In this document: positions 36,347-45,234 of the stretch, piece by piece
How positions within the stretch are numbered: position 1 is the stretch's first letter
Layout: each line of letters opens with the position of its first letter
NCBI RefSeq assembly: GCF_001645685.2
Contig: NZ_CP017080.1
Coordinates: 3,277,051-3,341,050 of the forward strand
Reading direction: 5' to 3'
DNA from: Peribacillus muralis
GTDB taxonomy: Bacteria; Bacillota; Bacilli; Bacillales; DSM-1321
Length of the DNA stretch: 64,000 bases
Program-made: the position numbers and the translations under genes
The notes under the pieces: generated by a model
Databases searched by the model: none
What the model was told of the DNA's origin: nothing
The model's input: only the letters and a program-made list of their open reading frames with translations

Positions 36347-36754
36347 AGTTTACCGCATAATTTTCATTCCGTCTATACAATAATAGTGAGAAAATTTCGT
36401 GAAATAGGAGGTTTTTCATAGACTTTGAGAAGACCTTTTTATATCCATATATTTTAAATATTGCGAAAACACGCATCATATTCAGAAAAGACTGATAACT
36501 TAATTATATTAATATCGTATTTTCTGCCTTTATTACCCAAAATTTTTTATTCAATTCCTTCTTTTCTTCTCCCTATTACTTACATTTATCCCAAAAAAGT
36601 TGTATACCAATAGGGAATTACCCCCAGCTGGGACAATTCGTTTTAGTCTTATTTCCTATTTCAAAATTGAATTATACTATCTTGGATGCATAAAATATTG
36701 CATGAACCGTCTGCCTATCTTCATGCCGCCTTATATATTTTGCATATTCACACA
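36347..36754. other. Non-coding, AT-rich region between the two binding-protein genes
   Basis: I see no gene here. It should contain the promoter of the liv operon near 36360-36400. The rest shows no feature I can name. Confidence 0.4.
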
Positions 36755-36780
36755 CAAAAAAAACCGCCTGTTGGCGGTTC
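36755..36780 (-). terminator. Terminator of the second binding-protein gene
   Basis: AACCGCC-TGTT-GGCGGTT is followed on the minus strand by a run of eight T. It separates this gene from the liv operon that follows. Confidence 0.85.
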
Positions 36781-36814
36781 AGTGTCCTCTTAAATGAGCC
36801 TGCTTGATTTCTGG

Positions 36815-37999
36815 TTATGGATTGATTTTTGTCTTGAATGTTTGTTTGCCATCCACATATTCCAAAATGGTGGCCGATTTGATCGGATCATGATTTTTAT
36901 CGAGGTTCAGTGTACCTGAAACTAATTGAAGGTCCTTGACATCCTCCAATGCTTGCCTGATTTTTTCTGGTGATGCATCGCCAGATCTTTTGATGGCATC
37001 CGCCAGGTAGTATCCCGTATCATAGCCAAGCGCGGCAAAGGCATCCGGTGTTTTATTGTACTCTTTTTTGTAGGCTGCAACGAAATCCTGGATTTTTGCA
37101 TCTTCATCTTCAGGTGAATAGTGATTGGTGATGTAGGTATTTTTTAGAGCGTCGGCTCCTGCAATTTCAACGACTTTCGGGGAATCCCAGCCATCTCCGC
37201 CCATGAAAGGAAGGTCTATGCCATTTTCCCGTGCCTGCTTCAAGATTAAGCCGACCTCTTCATAATAACCAGGAAGGAACACGAACTCCGGCTTGGCCGA
37301 TTTAATACGCGTCAATGTGGAGCGGAAATCCGTATCTTTTGTGACATAGGCCTCTTCCGCTACGATTTTGCCGCCTTTGGCAGTGAACGCTTCTTTAAAG
37401 GCAGCGGCCAATCCTTTGGAATAGTCACTTGCACTATCCACATAGATCGCTGCTGTTTTCGCCCCTACTTCGTCAGAGGCAAAATTGGCTGCAACCGTCC
37501 CTTGAAACGGATCGATGAAGCACGTTCTGAACACATAATCATTCACTTTTCCAGCTTTATTGGTGATGTCGGGATTTGTTGCAGTAGGTGTGATCAACGG
37601 GACCTTGTTATCTTGTGCGACTTGAACCTGAGCCAATGTATTCGTGCTTGTAGCCGATCCGACCACAGCCACTACCTTGTCCTGACTGACCAGTTTAATC
37701 GAGCCGCTTGTCGCTTCTGCAGCATCGGATTTATTATCAACCTTGACGATTTCCAATTTCTTTCCGTTGATGCCCTCTTTATTAATTTCATCGATGGCCA
37801 GTTTCAAACCATCTGCAGCCGATTGGCCGAATGATGCCGTACCGCCAGACAACTCAAGATTCGCACCGATCTTAATCGTGTCACCCGAATTGGATGAACC
37901 TCCGCTTGAACTGCTCGTTGTTGAGTCGCCGCAACCTGCGAGTACCCCAGCAACCAATGAAAGTGATAGAAACACTCCTGCTAGCTTTTTCTTCTTCAT
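36815..37999 (-). CDS. Second branched-chain amino acid binding lipoprotein, paralogue
   Basis: This is a 394-residue LivJ/BraC-like receptor with lipoprotein signal MKKKKLAGVFLSLSLVAGVLAGC, a Ser/Gly-rich linker and IKIGANLELSGGTASFG. It is strikingly similar to the 35054-36232 protein over its whole length (for example VTKDTDFRSTLTRIKSAKP against IAKDTDFRSTLTRLKSAKP), so it arose by tandem duplication. It has its own promoter region and terminator and may share the LivHMGF transporter with a different ligand preference. Confidence 0.9.
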   Translation of the reverse strand: MKKKKLAGVFLSLSLVAGVLAGCGDSTTSSSSGGSSNSGDTIKIGANLELSGGTASFGQSAADGLKLAIDEINKEGINGKKLEIVKVDNKSDAAEATSGSIKLVSQDKVVAVVGSATSTNTLAQVQVAQDNKVPLITPTATNPDITNKAGKVNDYVFRTCFIDPFQGTVAANFASDEVGAKTAAIYVDSASDYSKGLAAAFKEAFTAKGGKIVAEEAYVTKDTDFRSTLTRIKSAKPEFVFLPGYYEEVGLILKQARENGIDLPFMGGDGWDSPKVVEIAGADALKNTYITNHYSPEDEDAKIQDFVAAYKKEYNKTPDAFAALGYDTGYYLADAIKRSGDASPEKIRQALEDVKDLQLVSGTLNLDKNHDPIKSATILEYVDGKQTFKTKINP

Positions 38000-38056
38000 T
38001 TGAAACCCCCTTGTTTGGTATGTTCTTTCAGCCCATTAGAATATCTGAATAAAAAT

Positions 38057-38071
38057 AATATTCTGAAAACA
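38057..38071. promoter_or_regulatory. CodY-box-like site upstream of the second binding-protein gene
   Basis: AATATTCTGAAAACA differs from the CodY consensus AATTTTCWGAAAATT at three positions and lies about 60 bases before the start codon. CodY is the branched-chain amino acid sensor of low-GC Gram-positives, which fits the gene product. Confidence 0.45.
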
Positions 38072-38156
38072 GTTTATCTCATTCTTTCGACCCCGTCTAT
38101 ATGATCTGGATAAAAAAGTTATTTAAAGGAAAAATCTACTATATCTACACAAAAAA

Positions 38157-38183
38157 AACTGACTCTCTGCCTGGAGTCAGTTT
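38157..38183 (-). terminator. Terminator of tcdA
   Basis: AACTGACTC pairs with GAGTCAGTT. The minus strand continues with a T-run of eight bases. Confidence 0.8.
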
Positions 38184-38192
38184 GTCGGCTTG

Positions 38193-38954
38193 TCAGTCGT
38201 TTACACGGCGGACTTCGACCTCTTTTAATAGATCGTTGATCACCCAGCTTGCTGCAATCAATCCAGCTACTGAAGGGACGAATGCATTCGAGGACGGCGG
38301 CATTTGGGCTTTACGGATTTTTGCTTGTTCATTGCCGACCTCTTTGCGAACATCCTCACGAATGACAATCGGACTTTCGTCAGAGAAAACAACCGGAATT
38401 CCCTTTGTGATGCCCTCTTTGCGCAATCTTGTACGGATGACCTTCGCAAGCGGATCGGTATGCGTTTTGGAAATATCGGCGATTTGGAAACGTGTCGGGT
38501 CCATTTTGTTAGCGGCCCCCATGCTTGAAATCACCTTGATATTCCGCTTCAGGCACTCCTTCATCACGTGCATCTTATAAATCACCGTATCGGAGGCATC
38601 AATGACGTAATCGAGGCCATAACTGAAGAACTCCTCAAACGTTTCTTCTGTATAAAACATTTTCAGGGCAATCACTTCGCAGTCTGGATTGATATCATGA
38701 ATGCGATTTTTCATCAATTCCGCCTTCGGTTGGCCAACTGTCGATAAAAGAGCATGAATCTGCCTGTTGACATTGGTGATGTCGACATCGTCCTTGTCGA
38801 CTAGAATGATCCGGCCAATCCCGGTACGGGCCAGTGCCTCAGCTGAAAAAGACCCTACACCGCCTACCCCTAGGACAGCAACGGTCGTGTTTTTCAGTAT
38901 ATCGATGCCTTCTTTGCCAATTGCTAATTCATTACGTGAAAACTGATGCAGCAT
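38193..38954 (-). CDS. tcdA: tRNA threonylcarbamoyladenosine dehydratase TcdA
   Basis: This is a 253-residue E1-like adenylating enzyme (ThiF fold) with VAVLGVGGVGSFSAEALART, DKDDVDITNVNRQIHAL and DASDTVIYKMHVM. It closes the t6A base at position 37 of ANN-reading tRNAs into ct6A. The B. subtilis counterpart is YrvM, which also lies behind aspS and the 6S RNA gene. Here an M20 peptidase and a NERD gene are inserted between tcdA and 6S RNA. Confidence 0.9.
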   Translation of the reverse strand: MLHQFSRNELAIGKEGIDILKNTTVAVLGVGGVGSFSAEALARTGIGRIILVDKDDVDITNVNRQIHALLSTVGQPKAELMKNRIHDINPDCEVIALKMFYTEETFEEFFSYGLDYVIDASDTVIYKMHVMKECLKRNIKVISSMGAANKMDPTRFQIADISKTHTDPLAKVIRTRLRKEGITKGIPVVFSDESPIVIREDVRKEVGNEQAKIRKAQMPPSSNAFVPSVAGLIAASWVINDLLKEVEVRRVND

Positions 38955-39047
38955 ATATATTCAACTCCAATAAATTCTGTTCTTATTTAGCTTCCCAATT
39001 AACAATATATCATAAACATCATTTATGACAAGCGAAATATGAGCAGT

Positions 39048-40214
39048 CTAATCGGAATTAGGTTTCTCGTTCATTTTTGACAATTTTTGAATGACGGTCG
39101 CCAGCAGCAAAGTCCGCTCAGTCAGGCTCGGTATTTCCAGATATTCTTCCTCACTATGAGCATTCCCGCCAATCGGTCCAAGTCCATCCACTGTCGGTAT
39201 TCCCAAATCTGCCGTAAAGGAAGCATCCGAACCCCCGCCCGTCGCCGTATCGGTGATATTGATGCCAATCTCCTTCCCCGCCTCGCGGATCGTCTCCAAA
39301 AGCATCGTCGTTTTCTCGGTCTTTTCCATCGGAGACCGATCCATTTTTCCAGTCAATGTCGTCTTCGTTCCTGGAATATTTGACTTTGCACATATTTTTT
39401 TCATTTGCTTCAGGATGAAATCTTCCTGCCTTTTTTCCGTGATCCGTACATCGACAAAACCGGCCGCATGCGAAGCGATCGTATTGACCGCAGACCCGCC
39501 CTCGATCATGCCGACATTAACGCTGATCCCCTTCTTCCGATCATTCAATTGATGGAAGGCTATGATTTTATGAGCCAATTCCTCAATGGCACTTCTTCCC
39601 TTTTCCGGCTCGATCCCCGAGTGGGCCGCAACCCCGATTATATCTATCTTGAATTGGCCGCAGCCCCTTCTTGCCGTCACCAATGACCCATCCATCCTTG
39701 CCGGCTCAAGCACTAACGCATACTTCTTTCTTGCCGCCTTTTCAGCAATGAGGGAAGACGAAGACGGTGAACCGATCTCCTCATCACTGTTCAAAATGAT
39801 TTGAACATGCTTATAGCCTGTCTGCCCCGTCTGTTTCAAACAAAGAATCGCATAAAAAATTTCGACCAAGCTCGCCTTCATATCAGCTACACCAGGCCCG
39901 AACGCCCGATTTCCCTTCACCTTGAACGGCCGTTTCAGCACCGTCCCTTCCGGAAACACCGTATCCATATGTGCCACGACCAGAATATGCGGCTGAACCG
40001 CTTCACGATGCTGAATGACCAGCTGATTGCCATACTCCTTTTGCTTCACGACATCCACAATGAAATCCAAACCTTCAAATTTCGCTTTCAATATCAAGCC
40101 AATTTCATCTATGCCCTTTTTGGTATAAGAGCCGCTATCGATATTCACCAGCTGCTCCACGAATTGCAGCATTTCTTTCCGCTTAGCATTCAATAAGTCT
40201 CTCAAAGCCCTCAC
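39048..40214 (-). CDS. M20-family metallopeptidase, carboxypeptidase G2-like
   Basis: This is a 388-residue zinc exopeptidase with LVVAHMDTVFPEGT (metal His and Asp), GPGVADMKAS, LNSDEEIGSPSS (catalytic Glu), LEPARMDGS, the dimerisation domain GVAAHSGIEPEKGRSAIEEL, and GGNAHSEEEYL for the last His ligand. It resembles glutamate carboxypeptidases and peptidase T-like enzymes. Natural substrate unknown. The start is GTG at 40214, after GGAAAG. The repeat array B lies about 100 bases upstream. Confidence 0.88.
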   Translation of the reverse strand: MRALRDLLNAKRKEMLQFVEQLVNIDSGSYTKKGIDEIGLILKAKFEGLDFIVDVVKQKEYGNQLVIQHREAVQPHILVVAHMDTVFPEGTVLKRPFKVKGNRAFGPGVADMKASLVEIFYAILCLKQTGQTGYKHVQIILNSDEEIGSPSSSSLIAEKAARKKYALVLEPARMDGSLVTARRGCGQFKIDIIGVAAHSGIEPEKGRSAIEELAHKIIAFHQLNDRKKGISVNVGMIEGGSAVNTIASHAAGFVDVRITEKRQEDFILKQMKKICAKSNIPGTKTTLTGKMDRSPMEKTEKTTMLLETIREAGKEIGINITDTATGGGSDASFTADLGIPTVDGLGPIGGNAHSEEEYLEIPSLTERTLLLATVIQKLSKMNEKPNSD

Positions 40215-40317
40215 AACTTTCCTTCCATGGCTTATGATTTTTCAACCTTACTATAATTTACGAAGCTATACGATGGAATGTTACTTAAATGGGAGATAAT
40301 TTAAAGTGTATAGGTGC

Positions 40318-40500
40318 TTTACTCGGGAATTTGAGCACTTTACTCGCCAATTTGCGGGCTTTACTCGCCAATTCGCGCGCTTTACTCGCCAATTTGCGCG
40401 CTTTACTCGCCAATTTACGGGTTTTACTCGCCAATTCGCAGGTTTTACTCGCCAATTCGCGCGCTTTACTCGCCAATTCGCAGGCTTTACTCGCCAATTA
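40318..40500 (+). repeat. 21-bp tandem repeat array B (eight full units and a part)
   Basis: Units start at 40318, 40339, 40360, 40381, 40402, 40423, 40444, 40465 and 40486, an unbroken 21-base period. The consensus is TTTACTCGCCAATTYGCGNGC. The last, partial unit (TTTACTCGCCAATT) overlaps the end of the NERD gene on the other strand and provides its stop codon. There is no ribosome binding site or start suited to the open frames seen in it, so it is taken as non-coding. Confidence 0.95.
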
Positions 40501-41458
40501 ATCTTTCAAGACTATATACTCTATTTCTAAATTTCCCCCAATGGGGCAATTCCAAGACATATAACATTTTCTGCATAGTATTGATTGACTCCACCTGCAA
40601 AAATTGACGTGCCTGTTTATTGGTAATCGTGGCATTGATAAGAAGGGCGTAATCACGTAGAGTTTGAATGTGGGCATCTTTGGAGACCTTAGAACAGTGG
40701 CGGCATGACCATTTTCCCCAGTGATATTGCATCTGAAGGGCAGAACAGGCAGGACATTGAACGCTATTGAGCAAATCTTTTTCTTCAATTTGATACATTT
40801 GGAGGATATCAGGATAATGTGGGGTATTTTTTTCCACTATCGTCTTGGTTAGCTTGTTTTGCTGCCTTTGAGTTAATTGTTCAGATGGGTACCTATCTTT
40901 CAAGGTTTGGATTTTGGAGATGAGCATTTCTTTTCCTGTGATTTTCTTGAGAATGGGAGTAAAACCGGGGGTAGTCCTGATAATTGTATTCGGGTTGGCA
41001 TTCGCAACAAGCGTTTCGATCGGCAGCGCAGGAAAATCATGAACAGCGAACCATTCGCTTAACCGTGTTTTTTGCACATCGACCTGGAGGAGTGGATCCA
41101 GATAAGCTTGTTCCTGTCCATCTTTCGTCTGAATCAATTGATGGTAGGTTCGATCGAAATAGAGCATTCCTTTGAAGTCTTTCACTTCTATGATGAGGCA
41201 GTATTTCTTTGATATTATGAGGTAATCGATTTGAAAAAAGCGGTTCCCTTCGTGGCATAATCTCAAATCATGTAATACGTGATAATCTTTCGAAAGACTA
41301 TTTAACTCATTTCCAATCCTCCGCTCCCCGTTAAAGCCCGCACGGATTTTTCGGAAATCATTGTTAATACTTTCCTGTTTAGGATGATTCGCTGGCAGCC
41401 TCCTCATCAAAGCCTCCAGCATAAGCATTTTAACCGGCTTTTCACACTGTTTTCGCAT
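40487..41458 (-). CDS. NERD-domain (nuclease-related) protein with C-terminal zinc ribbon
   Basis: The 323-residue protein has a NERD domain at about residues 45-150 (ERRIGNELNSLSKDYHVLHD, QIDYLIISKKYCLIIEVKDF with the Asp and Glu-x-Lys of a nuclease site), then a helical middle, and a zinc ribbon CPACSALQMQYHWGKWSCRH near residues 235-260. NERD proteins are linked to DNA processing but most are uncharacterised. The start is ATG at 41458, eight bases after GAAGGAG. The last residues LIGE and the stop are read from a unit of repeat array B. Array C lies just upstream, so the gene is bracketed by direct repeat arrays. It is a likely accessory insertion, as B. subtilis lacks it here. Confidence 0.85.
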   Translation of the reverse strand: MRKQCEKPVKMLMLEALMRRLPANHPKQESINNDFRKIRAGFNGERRIGNELNSLSKDYHVLHDLRLCHEGNRFFQIDYLIISKKYCLIIEVKDFKGMLYFDRTYHQLIQTKDGQEQAYLDPLLQVDVQKTRLSEWFAVHDFPALPIETLVANANPNTIIRTTPGFTPILKKITGKEMLISKIQTLKDRYPSEQLTQRQQNKLTKTIVEKNTPHYPDILQMYQIEEKDLLNSVQCPACSALQMQYHWGKWSCRHCSKVSKDAHIQTLRDYALLINATITNKQARQFLQVESINTMQKMLYVLELPHWGKFRNRVYSLERLIGE

Positions 41459-41571
41459 ATTCATCACTCCTTCTCCTTTATTTTCTTTATTGAAGCTCGC
41501 TATTCCTCCTAGAAGCTGAAAATCGGTGCTAACTAGGCTATTTTTTGCTGTTTTTTTGCGAATTTGGGAGC

Positions 41572-41711
41572 TTTACTCGCCATTTCCCGGGTTTACTCGC
41601 CAATTCTCAGGCTTTACTCGCCAATTCGCGCACTTTACTCGCCAATTCGCGTACTTTACTCGCCAATTCGCAAGCTTTACTCGCCAATTTGCAAGCTTTA
41701 CTCGCCAATTG
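41572..41711 (+). repeat. 21-bp tandem repeat array C (seven units)
   Basis: Units start at 41572 (20 bases), 41592, 41613, 41634, 41655, 41676 and 41697. The consensus TTTACTCGCCAATTCGCRNRC is the same as in array B, in the same orientation. Like array B it ends on its right side with the half unit TTTACTCGCCAATT. More degenerate relatives continue to about 41800 (TTTTCTCATGAATTGAGCG, TTCACTCGTGAA). Confidence 0.95.
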
Positions 41712-41801
41712 AGCTTTTGGCATGAGTACGGGTGCTTTTCTCATGAATTGAGCGTTTGCGGTTTTATTGGTTTTTTGCGCGCTTCACTCGTGAAAGCGCA
41801 C

Positions 41802-41830
41802 AAAAAAACCCATGTCAGGAACATGAGTTG
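41802..41830 (-). terminator. Terminator of the 6S RNA gene
   Basis: On the minus strand ACTCATGT-TCCTG-ACATGGGT is followed by a run of seven T. It lies some 15 bases beyond the 3' end of the 6S RNA. Confidence 0.65.
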
Positions 41831-41842
41831 CTTTGTGATGTA

Positions 41843-42030
41843 TAAGAGTCCCAATTGTGCCGTTTACGCCTTTGTTTTGAACCCGCTCTCCGCAGGTGGG
41901 TGCTCGGTTCCTCGCGTTTGTAAGTCCTCCTCGAGGGGAGGCATGTACGCGGCCAGGAAACTAGTGCTCCCGGTAACTATAAGTGTTCGGTCAAAACTTA
42001 TAGGTTAAAGAACGAACACATCAGGACTCT
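41843..42030 (-). ncRNA. ssrS: 6S RNA (bsrA-type)
   Basis: On the minus strand the segment starts GAGTCCTGATGTGTTCG and ends AATTGGGACTC, closing the terminal stem. Inside are TTTTGACCGAACACTTATAG, GGGAGCACTAGTTTCCTGGC and CCCCTCGAGGAGGACTTAC, which I recognise from Bacillus 6S-1 RNA. This RNA of about 190 bases folds like an open promoter and binds sigma-A RNA polymerase in stationary phase. Its place between aspS and tcdA is that of bsrA in B. subtilis. A promoter TTGAAA (42069-42074), 18 bases, TATGAT (42045-42050) lies directly upstream. The ends are estimated to a few bases. Confidence 0.9.
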
Positions 42031-42044
42031 TATTTATTGAAAAC

Positions 42045-42074
42045 ATCATATCATAATGCTTCGCTCTCTTTCAA
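42045..42074 (-). promoter_or_regulatory. Promoter of the 6S RNA gene
   Basis: On the minus strand TTGAAA, an 18-base spacer and TATGAT form a sigma-A type promoter whose start point would fall a few bases before the 6S RNA 5' end. Confidence 0.55.
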
Positions 42075-42115
42075 GAGAAAGCATCTAGGTATTTTTTCAT
42101 ATTTTTCCCAAGCTG

Positions 42116-43885
42116 TTATTTCTTTAAGGCGGCCAGTCTTAGGCTTAGTTCTGCCAGTTGCTTGTCGCTTACGGCACTTGGTGCGTCAACGAGCAGGTCG
42201 CTTGCGCTTGCGGTTTTCGGGAACGCGATGGTGTCGCGCAGGTTCGTGCGGCCTGCAAGCAGCATGACCATGCGATCCAATCCAAGGGCGATTCCGCCAT
42301 GTGGAGGCGTTCCGTATTCGAAGGCATCCATTAGGAAGCCGAATTGTGCGTTGGCTTCTTCTTCCGAGAATCCAAGTACTTTGAACATTTTTTCCTGAAC
42401 GTCACGTTCGAAGATACGGAGCGATCCACCGCCAAGCTCGTAGCCGTTCAAGACGAGGTCATATGCTTGGGCACGGACGCTTGCCGGATCTGATTCCAGT
42501 TTGTCCATGTCTTCACGGAATGGCATCGTGAAAGGATGGTGTGCTGCATAGTAGCGGCCTTCTTCTTCGTCATATTCGAATAGTGGCCAATCGGTTACCC
42601 AAAGGAAGTTGAATTTGCTTTGATCGATCAAGCCTCTTTCCTTGCCGAGCTTGTTGCGAAGCGCTCCAAGTGCATCGGCGACGATGCCTTTCTTGTCTGC
42701 CACGAATAAGATCAAATCGCCCACTTCCGCTTCCAGTGCAGCCACTAGCTGCTGTTGGTCTTCAGCGAAGAATTTGGCTATCGGTCCTTTCACGCCGTCT
42801 GCTTCCACTTTCAGCCAGGCTAATCCTTTTGCGCCGTAGATGGCGGCGAATTCAGCCAATGCATCGATATCTTTACGGGAATAGTCGGCGTTTCCGTCCT
42901 TGACGACGATCGCTTTAACTTGCCCGCCGCTTGCAACGGCGCCAGTGAATACTTTAAAGTCGCTGTCTTTGACGATTTCAGATACGTCTTTAAGCTCCAT
43001 TCCGAAACGTGTATCCGGTTTATCTGAGCCATAGCGGCCCATCGCTTCATTGTAGGTCATTCTAGGGAATGGCAAGGATACGTCAAGTCCTTTTACATCC
43101 TTCATCACTTTCGCCATCATCTTTTCAGCCGTGTTAATGATATCTTCTTGGCTCATGAAGCTTGTTTCGATATCGATTTGCGTGAATTCAGGCTGTCTGT
43201 CAGCACGCAGATCTTCATCACGGAAGCAGCGGGCAATTTGATAATAACGTTCGAAGCCGGATACCATCAATAGCTGCTTGAAAATTTGCGGTGACTGTGG
43301 AAGCGCATAGAATTCGCCTTCGTGTACACGGCTAGGCACCAAATAATCACGGGCCCCTTCAGGTGTGCTTTTCGTTAAGATAGGTGTTTCGATATCAAGG
43401 AAGCCTTCACCGTCCAAATAATCACGGATTGCCTTAGTGGTTTGGTTACGCATTTTCAGCGTTTCGAACATCGCCGGACGACGCAAGTCCAAATAACGGT
43501 ATTTCAAGCGGATATCTTCTGAAACATCCGTTCTCTCATCAATGATGAAAGGAGGGGTTTTCGCTTCATTCAAAATCGTAACGCTTTCGGCTTGGACCTC
43601 GACCGTTCCCGTTGATACATTCGGGTTGATATTGGCTTCATCACGCTTGATGACTGTACCCTGGATATCAAGGACATATTCATTGCGGATTTTTTCGGCA
43701 GTGGCCAAAGCTTCCGCCGAAATGTCAGGATTGAAAACGACTTGTACGACACCGCTTCTGTCGCGAAGGTCGATGAAGATGACCCCGCCCAAGTCGCGTC
43801 GTTTTTGTACCCAACCCTTTAATGTTACTTTCTCACCAATTGCTGCTTCTGTTACTTCTCCATTGAAGTATGTTCTGCCAAACAT
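42116..43885 (-). CDS. aspS: Aspartyl-tRNA synthetase
   Basis: This is a 589-residue class II synthetase of the bacterial type. It has an N-terminal OB-fold anticodon domain ([19 protein letters not shown]), motif 1 region [13 protein letters not shown], motif 2 [16 protein letters not shown], a GAD insertion domain (about residues 290-410) and motif 3 [15 protein letters not shown]. It charges tRNA-Asp. It lies 12 bases after hisS in the same T-box-controlled operon, the arrangement usual in Bacillus. Confidence 0.96.
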   Translation of the reverse strand: MFGRTYFNGEVTEAAIGEKVTLKGWVQKRRDLGGVIFIDLRDRSGVVQVVFNPDISAEALATAEKIRNEYVLDIQGTVIKRDEANINPNVSTGTVEVQAESVTILNEAKTPPFIIDERTDVSEDIRLKYRYLDLRRPAMFETLKMRNQTTKAIRDYLDGEGFLDIETPILTKSTPEGARDYLVPSRVHEGEFYALPQSPQIFKQLLMVSGFERYYQIARCFRDEDLRADRQPEFTQIDIETSFMSQEDIINTAEKMMAKVMKDVKGLDVSLPFPRMTYNEAMGRYGSDKPDTRFGMELKDVSEIVKDSDFKVFTGAVASGGQVKAIVVKDGNADYSRKDIDALAEFAAIYGAKGLAWLKVEADGVKGPIAKFFAEDQQQLVAALEAEVGDLILFVADKKGIVADALGALRNKLGKERGLIDQSKFNFLWVTDWPLFEYDEEEGRYYAAHHPFTMPFREDMDKLESDPASVRAQAYDLVLNGYELGGGSLRIFERDVQEKMFKVLGFSEEEANAQFGFLMDAFEYGTPPHGGIALGLDRMVMLLAGRTNLRDTIAFPKTASASDLLVDAPSAVSDKQLAELSLRLAALKK

Positions 43886-43897
43886 GGTATTTCCCCC

Positions 43898-45169
43898 TTA
43901 AGCCTGTAGCTTTTTGAATTGTTCAACGAAAGTGGCAAGCTCCAATTGGACTTGTTCTCCGGTTTCCATGAACTTTACATTGATTTTATCATTAGCCAAT
44001 TCATCATCACCGAGTGTCGCCACATATCTCGCTTCCAGGCGGTCGGCCGATTTGAATTGGGCTTTCACTTTACGGTCTTGATAGTCTTTTTCAACAGTGA
44101 TACCGGCACTCCGCATTTGATGGGCAAGCTTGACGTTATAATCCTTGGCTGCTTCGCCTAGAGATACGAGGTAACAGTCGATGCCCTTTTTGATGGGCAG
44201 TTCGATGTTTTCTGCTTGCAAGGCTGCAATCAGGCGTTCGATGCTTAGTGCAAAGCCGATTCCCGGAGTTTCCGGACCGCCAAGTTCTTCAGACAGACCA
44301 TTATATCGCCCGCCCCCACATAGCGTTGTAATGGCGCCAAAGCCCTCTGCATCACTCATGATTTCAAACGCGGTATGGTTATAATAATCCAGGCCACGCA
44401 CTAATGTCGGATCTTCAACGAAGTCGATTTCCAAATCGGTCAAATGCTGTTTCACCTTGTCGAAATAAACACGAGATTCATCATTTAAGTACTCAATGAT
44501 GGATGGCGCCGTTTTCATCAATTCATGATCATGGTCTTTTTTACAATCCAGGATTCTCAACGGATTTTTTTCAAGACGGTTTTGACAATCACCGCAAAAC
44601 TCGCCAATCCGAGGTTGAAAATGTTCGATTAGGGCATTTCGATGGGCCATGCGGCTTTCCTTATCTCCAAGGCTGTTGATGACAAGCTTCAGCTTCTTCA
44701 GCCCAAGCTCCTTGTACAGGCTCATCGCAAGTGATAAAACCTCGGCATCGATGCCTGGATCCTTGCTTCCTAAAGCTTCGATCCCGAATTGAACGAACTG
44801 GCGGAACCGCCCTGCCTGCGGACGTTCATAACGGAACATCGGCCCGATATAGTATAGCTTGACCGGTTGATTCGCCCACCCGAACATCTTGTTCTCGATG
44901 TATGAACGGACAACCGATGCAGTGCCTTCCGGACGAAGGGTCAAATTCCGCTCGCCGCGGTCTTGAAAGGAATACATCTCTTTTTGGACGATATCGGTCG
45001 TATCGCCTACACCGCGTAAAAATAGTTCCGTATGCTCGAAAATCGGTGTACGGATTTCTTTGTATTGATAACGGAGACAGATCTCACGCGCGGTTTTTTC
45101 GATATACTGCCAAATTTCCGTCTGGCCCGGTAATAAATCCTGTGTACCTCTAGGAATCTGAATCGACAT
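43898..45169 (-). CDS. hisS: Histidyl-tRNA synthetase
   Basis: This is a 423-residue class II synthetase with the N-terminal IPRGTQDLLP, motif 1 YKEIRTPIFEHTELFLRG, TLRPEGTASVVRSYI, motif 2 FRYERPQAGRFRQFVQFG, histidine-binding LVRGLDYYNHTAFE and CGGGRYNGL, and a C-terminal anticodon-binding domain. The start is ATG at 45169, with AAAGGAGG before it. The frame is open 22 codons further upstream but without a site. Expression should be controlled by the T-box leader just upstream. Confidence 0.96.
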   Translation of the reverse strand: MSIQIPRGTQDLLPGQTEIWQYIEKTAREICLRYQYKEIRTPIFEHTELFLRGVGDTTDIVQKEMYSFQDRGERNLTLRPEGTASVVRSYIENKMFGWANQPVKLYYIGPMFRYERPQAGRFRQFVQFGIEALGSKDPGIDAEVLSLAMSLYKELGLKKLKLVINSLGDKESRMAHRNALIEHFQPRIGEFCGDCQNRLEKNPLRILDCKKDHDHELMKTAPSIIEYLNDESRVYFDKVKQHLTDLEIDFVEDPTLVRGLDYYNHTAFEIMSDAEGFGAITTLCGGGRYNGLSEELGGPETPGIGFALSIERLIAALQAENIELPIKKGIDCYLVSLGEAAKDYNVKLAHQMRSAGITVEKDYQDRKVKAQFKSADRLEARYVATLGDDELANDKINVKFMETGEQVQLELATFVEQFKKLQA

Positions 45170-45234
45170 ATATGTTTCCTCCTTTAAAGCAAAACGCCTC
45201 ATTGTTACGGCGCTATACTGATTTTTGCCAAACA

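Noticed and set aside
40285-40530. Open frames reading LLANSRALLAN, FTRQFARFTRQF and ELASKARKLASK across array B (and a similar one at 41526-42008)
   Set aside because: A 21-base unit without stops stays open in every frame on either strand. There is no fitting ribosome binding site, and the larger frame at 41526-42008 runs into the 6S RNA gene antisense. These are repeat artefacts.
40318-41711. CRISPR array
   Set aside because: Units are contiguous 21-mers without unique spacers, and no cas gene is present.
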